The notes: generated by a model not told the origin, from the sequence alone. Shown: positions 1-12,352, counted from the stretch's first letter. The stretch: 64,000 nucleotides of DNA from Saposhnikovia divaricata (GCA_036435485.1 CM071600.1:64415546-64479545), one strand, 5' to 3'. Translations and numbers: made by a program.

Positions 1-2259
1 TCTTTGCTCTTTGTTGCCAATAAGCTTCCTCGTGCACTAGAATATCATTGAGCTTTTCCTTTTCTTCGAAATACATTTGAACTCCATCATCATCCTCTCT
101 GGTTTTAAGCTCCTCAATTATCTCCTTTTGTCTCACTACTTTCTCTTTAAATTTGTTGAAAAACTCCCTTCCCCATTTCTCCATAAATTTCAATAAAGCT
201 GTCAGTTTTGGAATCAAGTGTATTGCTGGTAGACTTTTCCAATGAACAACTACCTCATTATGAAACTTCTCCTCCTTAAGCCATGTGTTCTCAAATATAA
301 ACCGAAACTATTTTTTAGAAACAGACGTGTCAAACAGCTCGAGCTTAATTGGGTCATGATCTGACTTAATCACATGAAAAACTGATAAGCTACACAAAGG
401 GAACTTGCTCCACCACAAACTGTTTGCAAAACACCTATCCAACCTCTCTCTAACCCAGCTAGCAGTCCCTCTACTCTTCTCCCAAGTGAAGTCACCACCT
501 CTCAAATCGAGCTCAACCAAAGCACTATCCTCAATAGCTCTTCTAAATCCTTCCATTAAATGTTGAGGATGATTATTTTTCCCTTTCTTATCACTACTAT
601 ATAAAAGATCATTAAAATCCCCGAAGATGCACCAAGGTAGTTGGGAACTAGCCGCAAGAGATCGAATGAGGTCCCAAGAAGCTTGCCTTCTTTCTCTTTC
701 AGGAAAACCGTAGAAACAAGTTAGGCGCCAATCACTACCATTCCTCTATGTAACTTTGATATCAATATGATTTTGAGATGCTGCTACTACCTCACATAAC
801 ATGTTCACTCTCCAAAACACTGCTAACCCCCCTCCTCTACCTTGCTTATCAACAGAATAGAAATTCACAAAACCTAACTTCGAAGCTATAACTTCAATCC
901 TTTTACTATCAGCTAACGTTTCAGATAAAAATAAAATGTTGGGCTTATGAGACTTTATCATCTCCTTCAACACTCGAACTGTACGAGATGAGCCCACACC
1001 TCAACAGTTCCATCCAATGGCATTCATTGCTGATGACTGGCTTGCATTGCAAGCTCAGCCGGACTATTTTTTGCAGATACTGATAAATCCTCATGAGAAA
1101 TACCAGCGTCTAGAGTAACCTGATTAACCTGAAAGCTTGTAATTTGATGGCCCAAATCCACTTCCATATGGCCCAACTCTTGACCATCACCTCTCCTACG
1201 TTTACGGTCTTCTAACTGAAGGCTCTCATTTTCATCCTCAATATGCTCATATAATAAATTTGATTTAGTTATAAATCCCTTCAAATTAGCTCCATTATCT
1301 TTTTTTGAAATTTTGCTACTTTCACGAGAGTCAGTTACAGTCTCCATCCTAAAATCTCTCACCAGCTTTATCTCATTTCCTTTTCTTGAATCACTTTCCC
1401 CCGTAAAACTCTGCTGGTTACTTTCCCCACCAATCCTGGCCTCCCACGTGTCATTGTTCTCCTCCCTTAGCCATTTGCTCTGAGACTGTCCTGCCACCTT
1501 ACGCGGTGGTGCCCTGAGCCAGCTTCCCTAGTCCTTCACCACCACCTCATTTTCATTGCTCATATATCTCCTACAGAATCGATCTGTATGACTCACCAAA
1601 CCACATACAAAACAAAACTCACCCAATCTTTCATACTTGCATTCAATCACAAGTTCCTTCCCATCTTTCTTTACTATCTTCTTCTTTCTCTTCAGTGGTT
1701 TACGAACATCAATCCTGATTCTTACTCTCATATAATCCCTCCATATGGATGTGTTATTTTTCGTGTCATACTCTAGAAAATCTCCAAAAAAATTCCCAAG
1801 CTACTTGCCTACCGATTCCATCATATATCCTACTGGGAGATTGTAAATCCGTATCCATATGTTCAGGAACCATGGTTTGACATGTGCTGGATTCACTCCT
1901 GTTGCTACTCTTTCCAACGCTATCATTGCATTATCAAAGGACCAAGGCCACCCTTTCTCCACCCATTGCATGTCTTCTTTCCTGTAGAACTGAAATAGAT
2001 ATAGGCCTGCTTCCAGATCTTTAACATTCAATCCCATCGTTGGTCTCCATACATCTGTGATTTTGGATTTCATGACTCTGGAATTAACACTCTTCTCTGT
2101 AAGTAGTCTTCCTACAAGACAAAGATCATACTTGTTCACATTCTCATCTACATCTCCTTCCAACATGAACGCTTTATTCTCCTCCTCCTCAATCGCTAAA
2201 CTCCTCATACTCTGCCCAATCTCATTTACATTCGCCATATTGAAATGACCTAACACTCC
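1..2259 (-). pseudogene. L1-type LINE, decayed ORF1 and endonuclease (5' part)
   Basis: Reading on the minus strand, 2238-1801 gives a DUF4283-type domain (WPWSFDNAMIALERV, then PWFLNIWIRIYNLP), which in plant L1 LINEs is the nucleic-acid-binding head of ORF1. It is followed at 1731-1528 by a zinc knuckle CFVCGLVSHTDRFC (CX2CX4HX4C) and at 1497-1024 by a polar hinge. From about 1030 down to 300 comes an apurinic-type endonuclease with LFLSET, an FGDFND motif at about 640 and SDHDPI near 350. In-frame stops separate the blocks, for example one just before the first endonuclease block and another near 745, so no complete protein can be made. The reverse transcriptase would lie left of the window. 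The 5' end has been displaced to 12353 onward by an LTR element inserted at 2259/2260. Family assignment is secure; the exact ORF layout is not. Confidence 0.85.
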
Positions 2260-4795
2260 TGATAAGTGCATATTTTTATTGCCTATTTATTGCTTGAATT
2301 CATATTTTAATAAATTATTTTGTTTTATTTCAGGAAAATTCGAGAAAACTGAAGAAATGGCAAAATAAAGAAATAAATGACAAAAGAAGAAAAAGAAGGA
2401 CCAAAACAAGAAGAAAAGGAAAAGCAAGGGGGTGGTGCATGTTTTCACCAAACAAAATGGATGGCCAAGATTTAGCCAACACTAAACTAAATCAATGGTC
2501 AAGATTCAACCTTACCAACCAAAAACCCTAAAATTTTCCTATAAATAGCCTTCATTTCTTCACTTGTAACACAACCCATTACCTTACATACTAGAATTAT
2601 ATTGTAGTAGTTCATCTCCAAAAATTGTAGTTGTAATTTTCTATTTTTCTTGTAAACACTCTTTATTTCTATGCAAATTTCAAGTTTCATTTTAATTCTT
2701 GCATCACTCTTTCATTTTATTTTCCTTATTCTTTATTTCGTTATTTTCGTAAATTCTCGGGTGGATAAAGTAGCGACGCTAACCACACGGGATTGAAGGT
2801 ATCGATTTGAAGAAGTTATTTTCGTAATTTCAATTTTCGTTTTAATATTAGTTACGCCCCTTTAAATCTCAATTTTATTGTGGGTTTCATAATTTCAATT
2901 GTAATATTTAATTTTTTTTTAGTTTAATGTATTAGTATAATTAATAATAAAAAAAAACCACACACAAAAATATTAGTTTACTAGATTTGTTAATTATTTT
3001 ACCAGAAATTTCTTTTTTTTATTCGAAGCATAAGCCTGCTTCCCCTGTTTTTTTCTTCTTTTTTTTTCCGGTATTAACTTCTCCCCTGTTATTTCTTTCC
3101 CCTCTGATTCTCTAACAAACACCCTACTTATTCCCCTTCCTCTCTTTTCAATTCCAACATAATCTCATCTTTCTCCTCGAAAGAACTGAAACACCACCAC
3201 CAATCACCATTATCAGCCTCACCCTTTCTTCTTTCTCTTCAAATTATCGACCCTATCTCTTTCAATTCCTCTGTTTTCGTCAAGTCTATCGAACCCAGTT
3301 CCTTTTTCTTCTTGTTCTTCGATTTATAGAAACAATCCCAGCCTTTGCCTTAATTGTTGATTCTAAATGCTTTTGAGAGTTTTCTTTGAGTTTCCGAGTT
3401 CTTTGCTGTGTAGTTGCAATTTTCTATTGGATGAATTCGCAGTGTTCAAATTGGAATGGGTTCGTTGTATTGTATTAAGAGTCGAATAATTTGCTGAGTT
3501 TGTACTAGGTTTGTTTCGAGTTTTTCGAGTCCTTGTTTAATTGTTTCTGGTTTTGTTCGTTGTCTTGCTGAGTTTTATTTGTTAGCATTTCGCCAAGTCC
3601 ATGTTAGTGATGGGTTTATGTCCGAGTCTTTGTTTATTCGTATCTGCGTTTGGGTCTATTTGAGTAGAATTCGCTGAAGTCGCTGAGTGATATTGTTGTA
3701 ATTATCGGGTTATTACTATTTGGTGGAGTGTTCATATGTTGTAATTCGAGTCTGAGATGTTTTAATTCTTGTTGTTAATCGCTGAGTATGTCGAGTCAAT
3801 AGTTAAGCTGCGAGCTTTAAGGTTTGTGAGTTCCTGTTGCTCGTGTTTGAGGTCGGTATCTTCCAAGTCCAATTTACTATTGTTGATTTAGTGTTGCTAT
3901 CAAATTCTGTTTGGGTTCATAATGTGTTTGCTGAGTTTCCGATACGATTTCGTCGAGTCTCAAGGTTAATTTCCTGATTGTTTATTGCGGTGTATCGAGT
4001 TCTTGCTTGCAGAGAGTTTAGGAATTTGTAAAAATGGGTGGAGTTTTGTTTTTGTTACTGGAATTGTAAACACTTCTGTTTGCCACAAGTTTGGGTTGAT
4101 GCCGAGTTTCATTGTAATTACTTTGTTTGTATATTTGTTGTTCGGTCTTGTTTCGCTAAAATTCGCGCCATATTCTAGTTTATGGTTTTATGGTTCGAGT
4201 TTCCGTTTCTAAATCAATTGGCTGTGGAGATTGCTTGTTTTATGCTTGTTATTGCTTCAGTTTTTGATAATTATGTTGCTGGGTTTGTAAAAAACTGGTA
4301 GTACCGAATTCAGCAAATTTACAAAAATATAAATTAGAAATTATGATTGGTTAATTTTTCTATTCTTTTGAATTAAAATTAGAATAAATTAGATTTTCTT
4401 TTAAAATTTGTTTAAATTTTCTTTAGGTAATTTTAAATCAAATAAAAAATTAAAAAAATTGTTGTTTGTTCTTTTCATTAATTAGATTTCTTTTAATTAA
4501 ATAGTGTGTAAAATCGAATTTTTTCAAAATCAAAATTTTTTAGAATAATTTAATTTTTTGTTCTTCTTCATTTTTAATTAGTTAATTTAAAATTGGAATA
4601 AATTAAATTTTTTTTAACAAATAGTTTTAGAATTAATTAGTAAAATGAAAATCCAAAACACAAAATTGTTCTAATTCGCCTAAATTAGAAATTAAGGATC
4701 GTGAAATAAATATTAATTCCCTGTGGATCGAATCTTAAATACTAAAACGATGATCGTGCACTTGCGATTTTAATTACCATATTTCTAGCACATCA
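2260..4795 (+). repeat. 5' LTR of Athila-like element
   Basis: A 2536-bp LTR with TG...CA ends. A plausible core promoter is TATAAATA at 2540-2547. Downstream is a CT-rich stretch (about 3030-3330) and a T/G-rich stretch with many CGAGT/TGAGT words (3370-4010). It is matched almost base for base by 9813-12352. Short open frames inside, such as 3985-4212, recur at the same place in the other LTR and are not genes. Confidence 0.93.
2538..2550 (+). promoter_or_regulatory. TATA box in Athila-like 5' LTR
   Basis: TATAAATA lies in CCTATAAATAGCC and is repeated at 10102-10114 in the 3' LTR. Its place about 280 bp into the LTR, followed by a CT-rich segment, fits a U3/R boundary. The start site itself cannot be read from sequence. 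Confidence 0.6.
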
Positions 4796-4801
4796 AGTTT
4801 T

Positions 4802-4818
4802 TGGCGCCGCTGCCGGGG
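4802..4818 (+). other. Primer-binding site, tRNA-Asp type
   Basis: TGGCGCCGCTGCCGGGG lies 6 bp past the end of the 5' LTR. It is the complement expected for the 3' end of plant tRNA-Asp with one mismatch, as is usual in Athila elements. The same sequence serves the element at 26447-34164. Confidence 0.8.
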
Positions 4819-5588
4819 AATTAATTATTTTTCACGCCTTAATATTTAATTTTTCGGATTAGTTTTATTTCTTGCCTTAATTTTTTATTTCGTTTTTTTT
4901 CCAGGAAAGTGTGAAATGTCGGGATTTTTCTCTCGGAGCGTGGAAAAATTGGAATTTCTGGAAGCGTGTTTCGGTAACCCGTATCTCCCACTTTTCATCT
5001 TTTTATTTTAGAAAATCACAAAAAAAATCAAAAAAAAAAAATCAAAAATCAAAAAAAAAATTATTTGTAAATACATAATTGTTGCATCATGCATTTAATC
5101 ACTTAGGGCACATCACCTAGATTTTTATTTTCTTGTTTTTAATTTTTCGTACCTTATAAATTGTGGTGATTGCTGGAGGACCCAAAGGTACGTTAAATTT
5201 CTTCTTTCTTTTAGTTAAAACACGTAGTGTAAGCATCCATAATTATTTATAGTCTTGTATATATATCGTTGTTTGTTGCATTAATTAGACGTTTGCCCCT
5301 AGGATTTCACGTTCAATTAGAAAGGTGCCTAAAAATAAACGTAATTAAGACTTATTCACGACCTTCAGTGTCTAAGGTTCGCCTGGCTGTTAAGATTCGG
5401 TGTCTAAGTGACGAGTTTGGCCTATTGGCAATGCCTGCTCTAATCTGGCCGAATCGGTCTGAATAATTCTTAATTTACGAAATTTTTAGTGTGTCTTAAG
5501 GTTAGATCTTTCTTTTGATTTTTCACCCTTTGTTTTGTGTGCTTAATTTTTCGCAAATTATTTGCTACGTGTTTTCCTTTCGTGGTTT
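4819..5588 (+). other. Leader between primer site and gag
   Basis: About 770 bp of AT-rich leader with a run of TCAAAAA units around 5015-5060. A short open frame at 5269-5466 shows no family resemblance. The leader may carry packaging signals, but none can be identified by eye. Confidence 0.5.
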
Positions 5589-7478
5589 ATGCGAACTACT
5601 TGGATTAGGGATAATTCTTCTAGACTAGTGAGATCATTCGAGATTTCTTCATCACCCGATTCCGAGTCTTTAGATAATTCCGAACCAGTAGTAACCATGG
5701 CCATATCTCTTAAGGACCGTTGCTATCCCACCCGCTCCGCTCAACCCTCGTGTATCACTCTTCCACCGGTTACTGGTAATAATTTTGAGATTAAAGCCCA
5801 TCACATTAGCATGTTACCAAAATTTACCGGGAGCGACGGTGAGGATCCCTATCTTTTTCTTCATGAATTCGAGGAGGTTTGTGCCTTACAAAAACTCCAA
5901 CAATTAACCGAGGACTCAATTAGGCTTAGGCTCATTAATTTCGCGCTTAAAGAAAATGCTAAGAAATGGTTGTATAGTCTTCCCGTTAATTCTATTTCCA
6001 CGTGGGAGGGATTTGTGGTAATGTTTCTAAAAAAATATTTTCCTAATCACAAGACTACGAGAATTACAAATGAAATAAATCAATTTCATCAAAAAGAAAA
6101 TGAGTCTTTTTGGAAATTATTTGATCGTTTCAAAAGTCTTTTATCACAATGCCCCCACCACGGAATAGAAAAATGGAGACTATGCAAAATTGTTTACGAA
6201 GCCTTGGATAGTCGAACCACTGCCTTATTAGAGTCAATGTGTCAAGGTAAATTCATGGAAAAAGATGAGGACGAAGGGTGGGAATTTTTTGAAGAGTTAG
6301 CCGAGAAGACTATGTTGTGGGAGTCCACTAGGGAACCAAATAAGTCTACCGAATCCTCTAGTTCATCTTCTAGGGGTTTGCATTCAATTGGAAGTAACAT
6401 CGCAACCGATGCCAAGCTAGCCACCCTTACTAGACGACTCGAAGCCCTAGAAACGTATAGTGGTCCCTCACACATGTCTACGCACCCGAATCAAGGGATG
6501 CAAAGTTTCCAAGATTTTCAACAAATCAATGCGGTGTTTCAACCCAACCCTAGGAATGACCCTTTTGCACCTACATACAATCCCGGTTGGAAGAATCACC
6601 TAAATTTCTCGTGGAACCAGGGCCAAAATTTTCAATCTCCGCCACCTTCTTTTCAACCTTCTTTTCAAAGGCCCAATCAGAATTCTTACTCACCTCCAAA
6701 CCAAGGACCTTTTCCAAACCCAACTCAAAATCATGGTCCTATTCCTACTCAAACACCCGCCCATCCTCCCGGCTTTCATGAGTCAGATAAGAGACTGAAT
6801 TCCTTGGAAAAGAGCCTTGATGCGCTTTTAAAATCAACAACTAATTTGGCTCAATCTCAACAAGCCTTCATGCAGACCATGACTCAAGATAGGCAAATTT
6901 TGAACGCTAGTACTCAAGCCATATCTAAGTTGGAAGTCCAAGTGAGTCAGTTAGCCAACACCATGAGTGAGCGTGAGAAGAATAAATTCCCAAGTCAACC
7001 TGAGGTAAACCCTAGATTCCCCCTTAACCAAAGACCTCCTGAAAGTATTAATGCCATAATTTCTTTAAGGTCGGGGAATCAAGTTGACAATCAAGTAGGT
7101 GTCGAGTCTCCAGAAAAAGAGGAAGAGTCAAATGTTGAATCTGACCATAACATTAATCACTCAACTCCTGATTCAACAGAATCTTCACATAAACTTTCCT
7201 CATCTTCCCAAACACCTTCTTCCTCTTCACCTACCAAATCTTCGTCTGATACTCCACTTCCAAAATCCCTTCCCGATGTGTCTAATGAGCGAGTCTTTAA
7301 GCCAAAAGCTCCGTATCCTCAAAGAGTCCTCCTTCCCAAGCAATCGGCTCAAGTAGACAAAATTTTGGAAGTTTTCAAGCAAGTCGAGATAAACATTCCT
7401 CTTTTAGATGCCATTCAACAAATTCCTTCATATGCCAAGTGTCTAAAAGAGTTGTGTACTCATAAACGAACCACCTAA
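5589..7478 (+). CDS. gag: Gag polyprotein of Athila-like element
   Basis: Encodes a structural Gag that would form the cytoplasmic virus-like particle of the retrotransposon. I chose the ATG at 5589; the frame is open about nine codons further upstream but without ATG. A later in-frame ATG at 5697 is an alternative. Residues about 75-240 form a retrotransposon Gag domain, with KFTGSDGEDPYLFLHEFEEV and the conserved WEGFVVMFLKKYFP block. A Pro/Asn/Gln-rich linker follows (about residues 320-400), then a predicted coiled coil with ISKLEVQVSQLANTMSERE. That coiled coil recurs in the shorter protein at 27820. The C-terminal 150 residues are Ser/Pro-rich. No CCHC knuckle is visible, as in Athila Gags. 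The frame ends in TAA at 7476-7478, and the protease continues in the same frame immediately after. Confidence 0.88.
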   Translation: MRTTWIRDNSSRLVRSFEISSSPDSESLDNSEPVVTMAISLKDRCYPTRSAQPSCITLPPVTGNNFEIKAHHISMLPKFTGSDGEDPYLFLHEFEEVCALQKLQQLTEDSIRLRLINFALKENAKKWLYSLPVNSISTWEGFVVMFLKKYFPNHKTTRITNEINQFHQKENESFWKLFDRFKSLLSQCPHHGIEKWRLCKIVYEALDSRTTALLESMCQGKFMEKDEDEGWEFFEELAEKTMLWESTREPNKSTESSSSSSRGLHSIGSNIATDAKLATLTRRLEALETYSGPSHMSTHPNQGMQSFQDFQQINAVFQPNPRNDPFAPTYNPGWKNHLNFSWNQGQNFQSPPPSFQPSFQRPNQNSYSPPNQGPFPNPTQNHGPIPTQTPAHPPGFHESDKRLNSLEKSLDALLKSTTNLAQSQQAFMQTMTQDRQILNASTQAISKLEVQVSQLANTMSEREKNKFPSQPEVNPRFPLNQRPPESINAIISLRSGNQVDNQVGVESPEKEEESNVESDHNINHSTPDSTESSHKLSSSSQTPSSSSPTKSSSDTPLPKSLPDVSNERVFKPKAPYPQRVLLPKQSAQVDKILEVFKQVEINIPLLDAIQQIPSYAKCLKELCTHKRTT

Positions 7479-8531
7479 GTCCCTAAGAAAGCCTTCTTGA
7501 CGTCCCAAGTGAGCTCAATTCTTTCTAACCAAATTCCCGTGAAATACAAGGACCCCGGTTGTCCAACTATTTCATGTGTCATAGGTAATACTTTCGTGGA
7601 CAAGGCTTTACTTGACTTAGGCGCTAGTGTGAATCTTATCCCATTTTCGGTCTATCAAGCCCTAGGTTTAGGCGAGATCAAAAAGACCAATATGACACTT
7701 CAACTTGCCGATCGTTCTATAAAAATGCCCAAGGGATTAATTGAAGATGTCTTGATTAAAATTGGTGATTTTATCTTTCCGGTTGACTTTGTGGTCCTCG
7801 AGACTCAACCCGTCACGAACCCCAAGAACCAAATTCCTGTCATCTTAGGAAGACCTTTTCTTGCTACATCTAATGCCTTAATCAATTGTAGGAATGGTTC
7901 AATGAAACTCACTTTCGGTAACATGACCATAGACCTTAACATTTTCAATGTAGGGAAAGAACCCAATGAGCTTTATGAATCATCAATAGGGGTTAACGTG
8001 GTCAACAAGTTTGCCACATGGTCTAGCTTTGAGGATAGTGAGACTGAGTCTCTTCTCGTTGAAGATTTCAAAGTCAAACAAGAGCCTAGTCGAGAGTATG
8101 CTGATTCATTGAGAGATATGACTTCGGAAGATATGCTGAGAGAATTAGATGCGATTTGTTCTCCGTGGGAGACCCCATCCGAGATTGTTGGTAGTGAGTC
8201 TGTCGTTGAGAATCCCGTCGCACCGCATCCACCTGCAGTTTACTTGATTGTTTATCATCCCGAGTTTGATCAACAACCTTTAGGAGGAACCGGACCCTCA
8301 TCTTTTGTCATTCCTAGTGATTCGAACCCTAACCAGACTTTCATTGTCCGTAATCTGCTTAAACAAAATAAAGAAGTTTCAAGTTGGTTTAGGGTGAACA
8401 CTAGTGATTCTTGTTCTAATAGGTTGCATGATCCCACGCTAATTGAGAAAGGCTGTTCTAATCAAAATTTTCAAATATGTCTTGATCTTTTCTCACAGCT
8501 TCACCCAAAGTTTCCTACCGGCATCGGCTGA
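7479..8531 (+). CDS. pro: Aspartic protease of Athila-like element, same frame as gag
   Basis: This continues the gag frame after a single TAA and has no ATG of its own near the start, so it is either made by read-through or has been cut off by mutation. The protease core is clear: LLDLGASVNLIPFSVYQALG carries the active-site Asp in the D-L-G-A form usual for Athila, and VILGRPFLATSNALI is the conserved second half. The enzyme would cleave Gag inside the particle. After about residue 170 the sequence is acidic and then unrecognised, ending at 8531. The reverse transcriptase expected next in a full Athila Pol is missing, so this marks the edge of a large internal deletion. Confidence 0.85.
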   Translation, partial: VPKKAFLTSQVSSILSNQIPVKYKDPGCPTISCVIGNTFVDKALLDLGASVNLIPFSVYQALGLGEIKKTNMTLQLADRSIKMPKGLIEDVLIKIGDFIFPVDFVVLETQPVTNPKNQIPVILGRPFLATSNALINCRNGSMKLTFGNMTIDLNIFNVGKEPNELYESSIGVNVVNKFATWSSFEDSETESLLVEDFKVKQEPSREYADSLRDMTSEDMLRELDAICSPWETPSEIVGSESVVENPVAPHPPAVYLIVYHPEFDQQPLGGTGPSSFVIPSDSNPNQTFIVRNLLKQNKEVSSWFRVNTSDSCSNRLHDPTLIEKGCSNQNFQICLDLFSQLHPKFPTGIG

Positions 8532-9812
8532 TTCGGTTTTGTTACTTTGTCTCCCCTCGTGAAGTCCAGGTATGGGGGATGAATTGTTTGCGTAAGTTAG
8601 TTGCTTTTAATATCCGTTCAGTCTACATCATCCCTTGTCAGGTATTATCTCCTCATTTCTCTTGCATTTGCATACATTGAGGACAATGCATGATTTAGGT
8701 ATGAGGGAGGGTTTTAGTGTAAATACATAAAACTGAAAAATCCAAAAAAATTGAAAAATTTTAAAAAACCAAAAATAGAGATATTTTAGCTTAGTTGTCC
8801 TTCCCACTCTTTAAATTCTAGAACTAGTTGGTGTTATCTATTTTTCGAAAATTATATGTATAATGCCTTTAGATAATTTGAACGTAGTCAGGTAAGGTTT
8901 TCCTCATGAAACTTGTGTCGAACAAATTTTTGCTTAAAAGACCAAGACGGCACATTTGCACAAGACCTCTGATGGAAGAATTGTATAGGAATGTTATTCG
9001 ATACCTTAGAGAGAACCCACATGTTAAAACAATGTCGAATCAAACCTTTGCGAGATTCTGTTCCTATAGTAAAAAAAAAGAAAAAAAAAGAGTCAATAGA
9101 TGTTTGTAATTGTTGAGTGCTAGTTTAATTTTGTAATAATAAATTCTTAGTAGGGAAATCGACTAGGTTGGGCTCATTAATAACTCGAGTAAGTAAGTCC
9201 GAGGGGACTTTGTGCCTAGCAACCTAAGGTCCTTTGTGATCTGGGATTGTTGACCTAAAACTCGCTAAATGGGTATTGATGCAAAAGTCTTTTGGGACCT
9301 CAACCATTGCACAGTCGGTTTAACTACTAAGAACGTGAAGTTTGGCTAGAACCTTGTTTTGATAGAGATTGGGTCAGTTCAATATTGGTTGAAAAAGAGA
9401 AAATGTTCGTATGCAGTTAATCCATCATAGGCCTTAAATTCACTACACACCTTGGGATTTTTTGTAAATTTTTAGTCTAATCATGTGGATTGTGGGAACC
9501 TATAACTTGGCTATTATTAGAATAATCTTTAAGGCATATATTTTCCTACAAAATTGTTTTGTTGACACCAATGAAAGCTAGAGTAAAAGAGGAAAGTTGG
9601 ATACTTGCTGATTTATCTCAAAGATTTTATGGGTATATCTTCTGTAAACCCTTAGGAGACAACACTCCTCCTGTAGAGATCGTCTATAGGTTTAACGGGT
9701 TGGTAAACCTAAAATTACCCGTGATTCCTACGACAGTGAGTATAGGTTTTTCATTCTGCATTTTTCTTTGTGTTTTACTCGAGGACGAGCAAAAGATAGG
9801 TATGGGGGCATT
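8532..9812 (+). other. Non-coding 3' region with three polypurine tracts
   Basis: No protein domain is visible. Three purine tracts of one pattern occur: AGGTATGGGGG at about 8568, AGGTATGAGGGAGGG at about 8697, and AGGTATGGGGG at about 9799. The last, directly before the 3' LTR, is the functional position for plus-strand priming. The middle copy follows CATTGAGGACAATG (8675-8688). A block at about 9629-9665 (GGGTATATCTTCTGTAAACC and onward) resembles 32766-32800 in the other Athila-type element. Confidence 0.7.
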
Positions 9813-12352
9813 TGATAAGTGCATATTTTTGCATATTTTTATTGCCTATTTATTGCTTGAATTCATATTTTAATAAATTATTTTGTTTTATTTCAGGAAA
9901 ATTCGAGAAAACTGAAGAAATGGCAAAATAAAGAAATAAATGACAAAAGAAGAAAAAGAAGGACCAAAACAAGAAGAAAAGGAAAAGCAAGGGGGGTGGT
10001 GCATGTTTTCACCAAACAAAATGGATGGCCAAGATTTAGCCAACAATAAACTAAATCAATGGTCAAGATTCAACCTTACCAACCAAAAACCCTAAAATTT
10101 TCCTATAAATAGCCTTCATTTCTTCACTTGTAACACAACCCATTACCTTACATACTAGAATTATATTGTAGTAGTTCATCTCCAAAAATTGTAGTTGTAA
10201 TTTTCTATTTTTCTTGTAAACACTCTTTATTTCTATGCAAATTTCAAGTTTCATTTTAATTCTTGCATCACTCTTTCATTTTATTTTCCTTATTCTTTAT
10301 TTCGTTATTTTCGTAAATTCTCGGGTGGATAAAGTAGCGACGCTAACCACACGGGATTGAAAGTATCGATTTGAAGAAGTTATTTTCGTAATTTCAATTT
10401 TCGTTTTAATATTAGTTACGCCCCTTTAAATCTCAATTTTAATGTGGGTTTCATAATTTCAATTGTAATATTTAATTTTTTTTAGTTTAATGTATTAGTA
10501 TAATTAATAATAATAAAAAAAACCACACACAAAAATATTAGTTTACTAGATTTGTTAATTATTTTACCAGAAATTTCTTTTTTTTATTCGAAGCATAAGC
10601 CTGCTTCCCCTGTTTTTTTCTTCTTCTTTTTTTCGGTATTAACTTCTCCCCTGTTATTTCTTTCCCCTCTGATTCTCTAACAAACACCCTACTTATTCCC
10701 CTTCCTCTCTTTTCAATTCCAACATAATCTCATCTTTCTCCTCGAAAGAACTGAAACACCACCACCCATCACCATTATCAGCTCACCCTTTCTTCTTTCT
10801 CTTCAAATTATCGACCCTATCTCTTTCAATTCCTCTGTTTTCGTCAAGTCTATCGAACCCAGTTCTTTTTTCTTCTTGTTCTTCGATTTATAGAAACAAT
10901 CCCAGCCTTTGCCTTAATTGTTGATTCTAAATGCTTTTGAGAGTTTTCTTTGAGTTTCCGAGTTCTTTGCTGTGTAGTTGCAATTTTCTATTGGATGAAT
11001 TTGCAGTGTTCAAATTGGAATGGGTTCGTTGTATTGTATTAAGAGTCGAATAATTTGCTGAGTTTGTACTAGTTTTGTTTCGAGTTTTTCGAGTCCTTGT
11101 TTAATTGTTTATTGTTTTGTTCGTTGTCTTGCTGAGTTTTATTTGTTAGCATTTCGCCAAGTCCATGTTAGTGATGGGTTTATGTTCGAGTCTTTGTTTA
11201 TTCGTATCTGCGTTTGGGTCTATTTGAGTAGAATTCGCTGAAGTCGCTGAGTGATATTGTTGTAATTATCGGGTTATTACTGTTTGGTGGAGTGTTCATA
11301 TGTTGTAATTCGAGTCTGAGATGTTTAAATTCTTGTTGTTAATCGCTGAGTATGTCGAGTCAATAGTTAAGCTGCGAGCTTTAAGGTTTGTGAGTTCCTG
11401 TTGCTCGTGTTTGAGGTCGGTATCTTCCAAGTCCAATTTACTATTGTTGATTTAGTGTTGCTATCAAATTCTGTTTGGGTTCATAATGTGTTTGCTGAGT
11501 TTCCGATACGATTTCGTCGAGTCTCAAGGTTAATTTCCTGATTGTTTATTGCGGTGTATCGAGTTCTTGCTTGCAGAGAGTTTAGGAATTTGTAAAAATG
11601 GGTGGAGTTTTGTTTTTGTTACTGGAATTGTAAACACTTCTGTTTGCCACAAGTTTGGGTTGATGCCGAGTTTCATTGTAATTACTTTGTTTGTATATTT
11701 GTTGTTCGGTCTTGTTTCGCTAAAATTCGCGCCATATTCTGGTTTATGGTTTTATGGTTCGAGTTTCCGTTTCTAAATTAATTGGCTATGGAGATTGCTT
11801 GTTTTATGCTTGTTATTGCTTCAGTTTTTGATAATTATGTTGCTGGGTTTGTAAAAAACTGGTAGTACCGAATTCAGCAAATTTACAAAAATATAAATTA
11901 GAAATTATGATTGGTTAATTTTTCTATTCTTTTGAATTAAAATTAGAATAAATTAGATTTTCTTTTAAAATTTGTTTAAATTTTCTTTAGGTAATTTTAA
12001 ATCAAATAAAAAATTAAAAAAATTGTTGTTTGTTCTTTTCATTAATTAGATTTCTTTTAATTAAATAGTGTGTAAAATCGAATTTTTTCAAAATCAAAAT
12101 TTTTTAGAATAATTTAATTTTTTGTTCTTCTTCATTTTTAATTAGTTAATTTAAAATTTGAATAAATTAAATTTTCTTTTAACAAATAGTTTTAGAATTA
12201 ATTAGTAAAATGAAAATCCAAAACACAAAATTGTTCTAATTCGCCTAAATTAGAAATTAAGGATCGTGAAATAAATATTAGTTCCCTGTGGATCGAATCT
12301 TAAATACTAAAACGATGATCGTGCACTTGCGATTTTAATTTCTAGCACATCA
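9813..12352 (+). repeat. 3' LTR of Athila-like element
   Basis: A 2540-bp partner of the 5' LTR. It carries a 10-bp duplication near its start (GCATATTTTT twice) and lacks a few bases near its end. It is followed by the target duplication ACTCC at 12353-12357. Confidence 0.93.

Larger units (their letters stand above)
2260..12352 (+). mobile_element. Athila-like Ty3/gypsy element, gag-pro only, non-autonomous
   Basis: A complete LTR retrotransposon inserted in the L1 LINE. LTRs of 2536 bp (2260-4795) and 2540 bp (9813-12352) begin TGATAAGTGC and end CACATCA. The 5-bp target ACTCC is duplicated exactly at 2255-2259 and 12353-12357. Next to the 5' LTR is a tRNA-Asp-type primer site. The internal region encodes Gag and an aspartic protease, then about 1.3 kb without a domain. 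Reverse transcriptase, RNase H and integrase are absent, so movement would need enzymes from another element. The two LTRs differ only at scattered positions and small indels, so the insertion is recent. Protease type and primer site point to the Athila lineage. Confidence 0.93.

Noticed and set aside
2499..2690. 63-codon minus-strand frame repeated at 10063-10254
   Set aside because: LTR sequence antisense to the TATA box region; it recurs only because the LTR is duplicated.
3985..4212. 75-codon frame with hydrophobic residues
   Set aside because: It lies inside an LTR and recurs at 11549-11776 in the partner LTR; no sign of translation.
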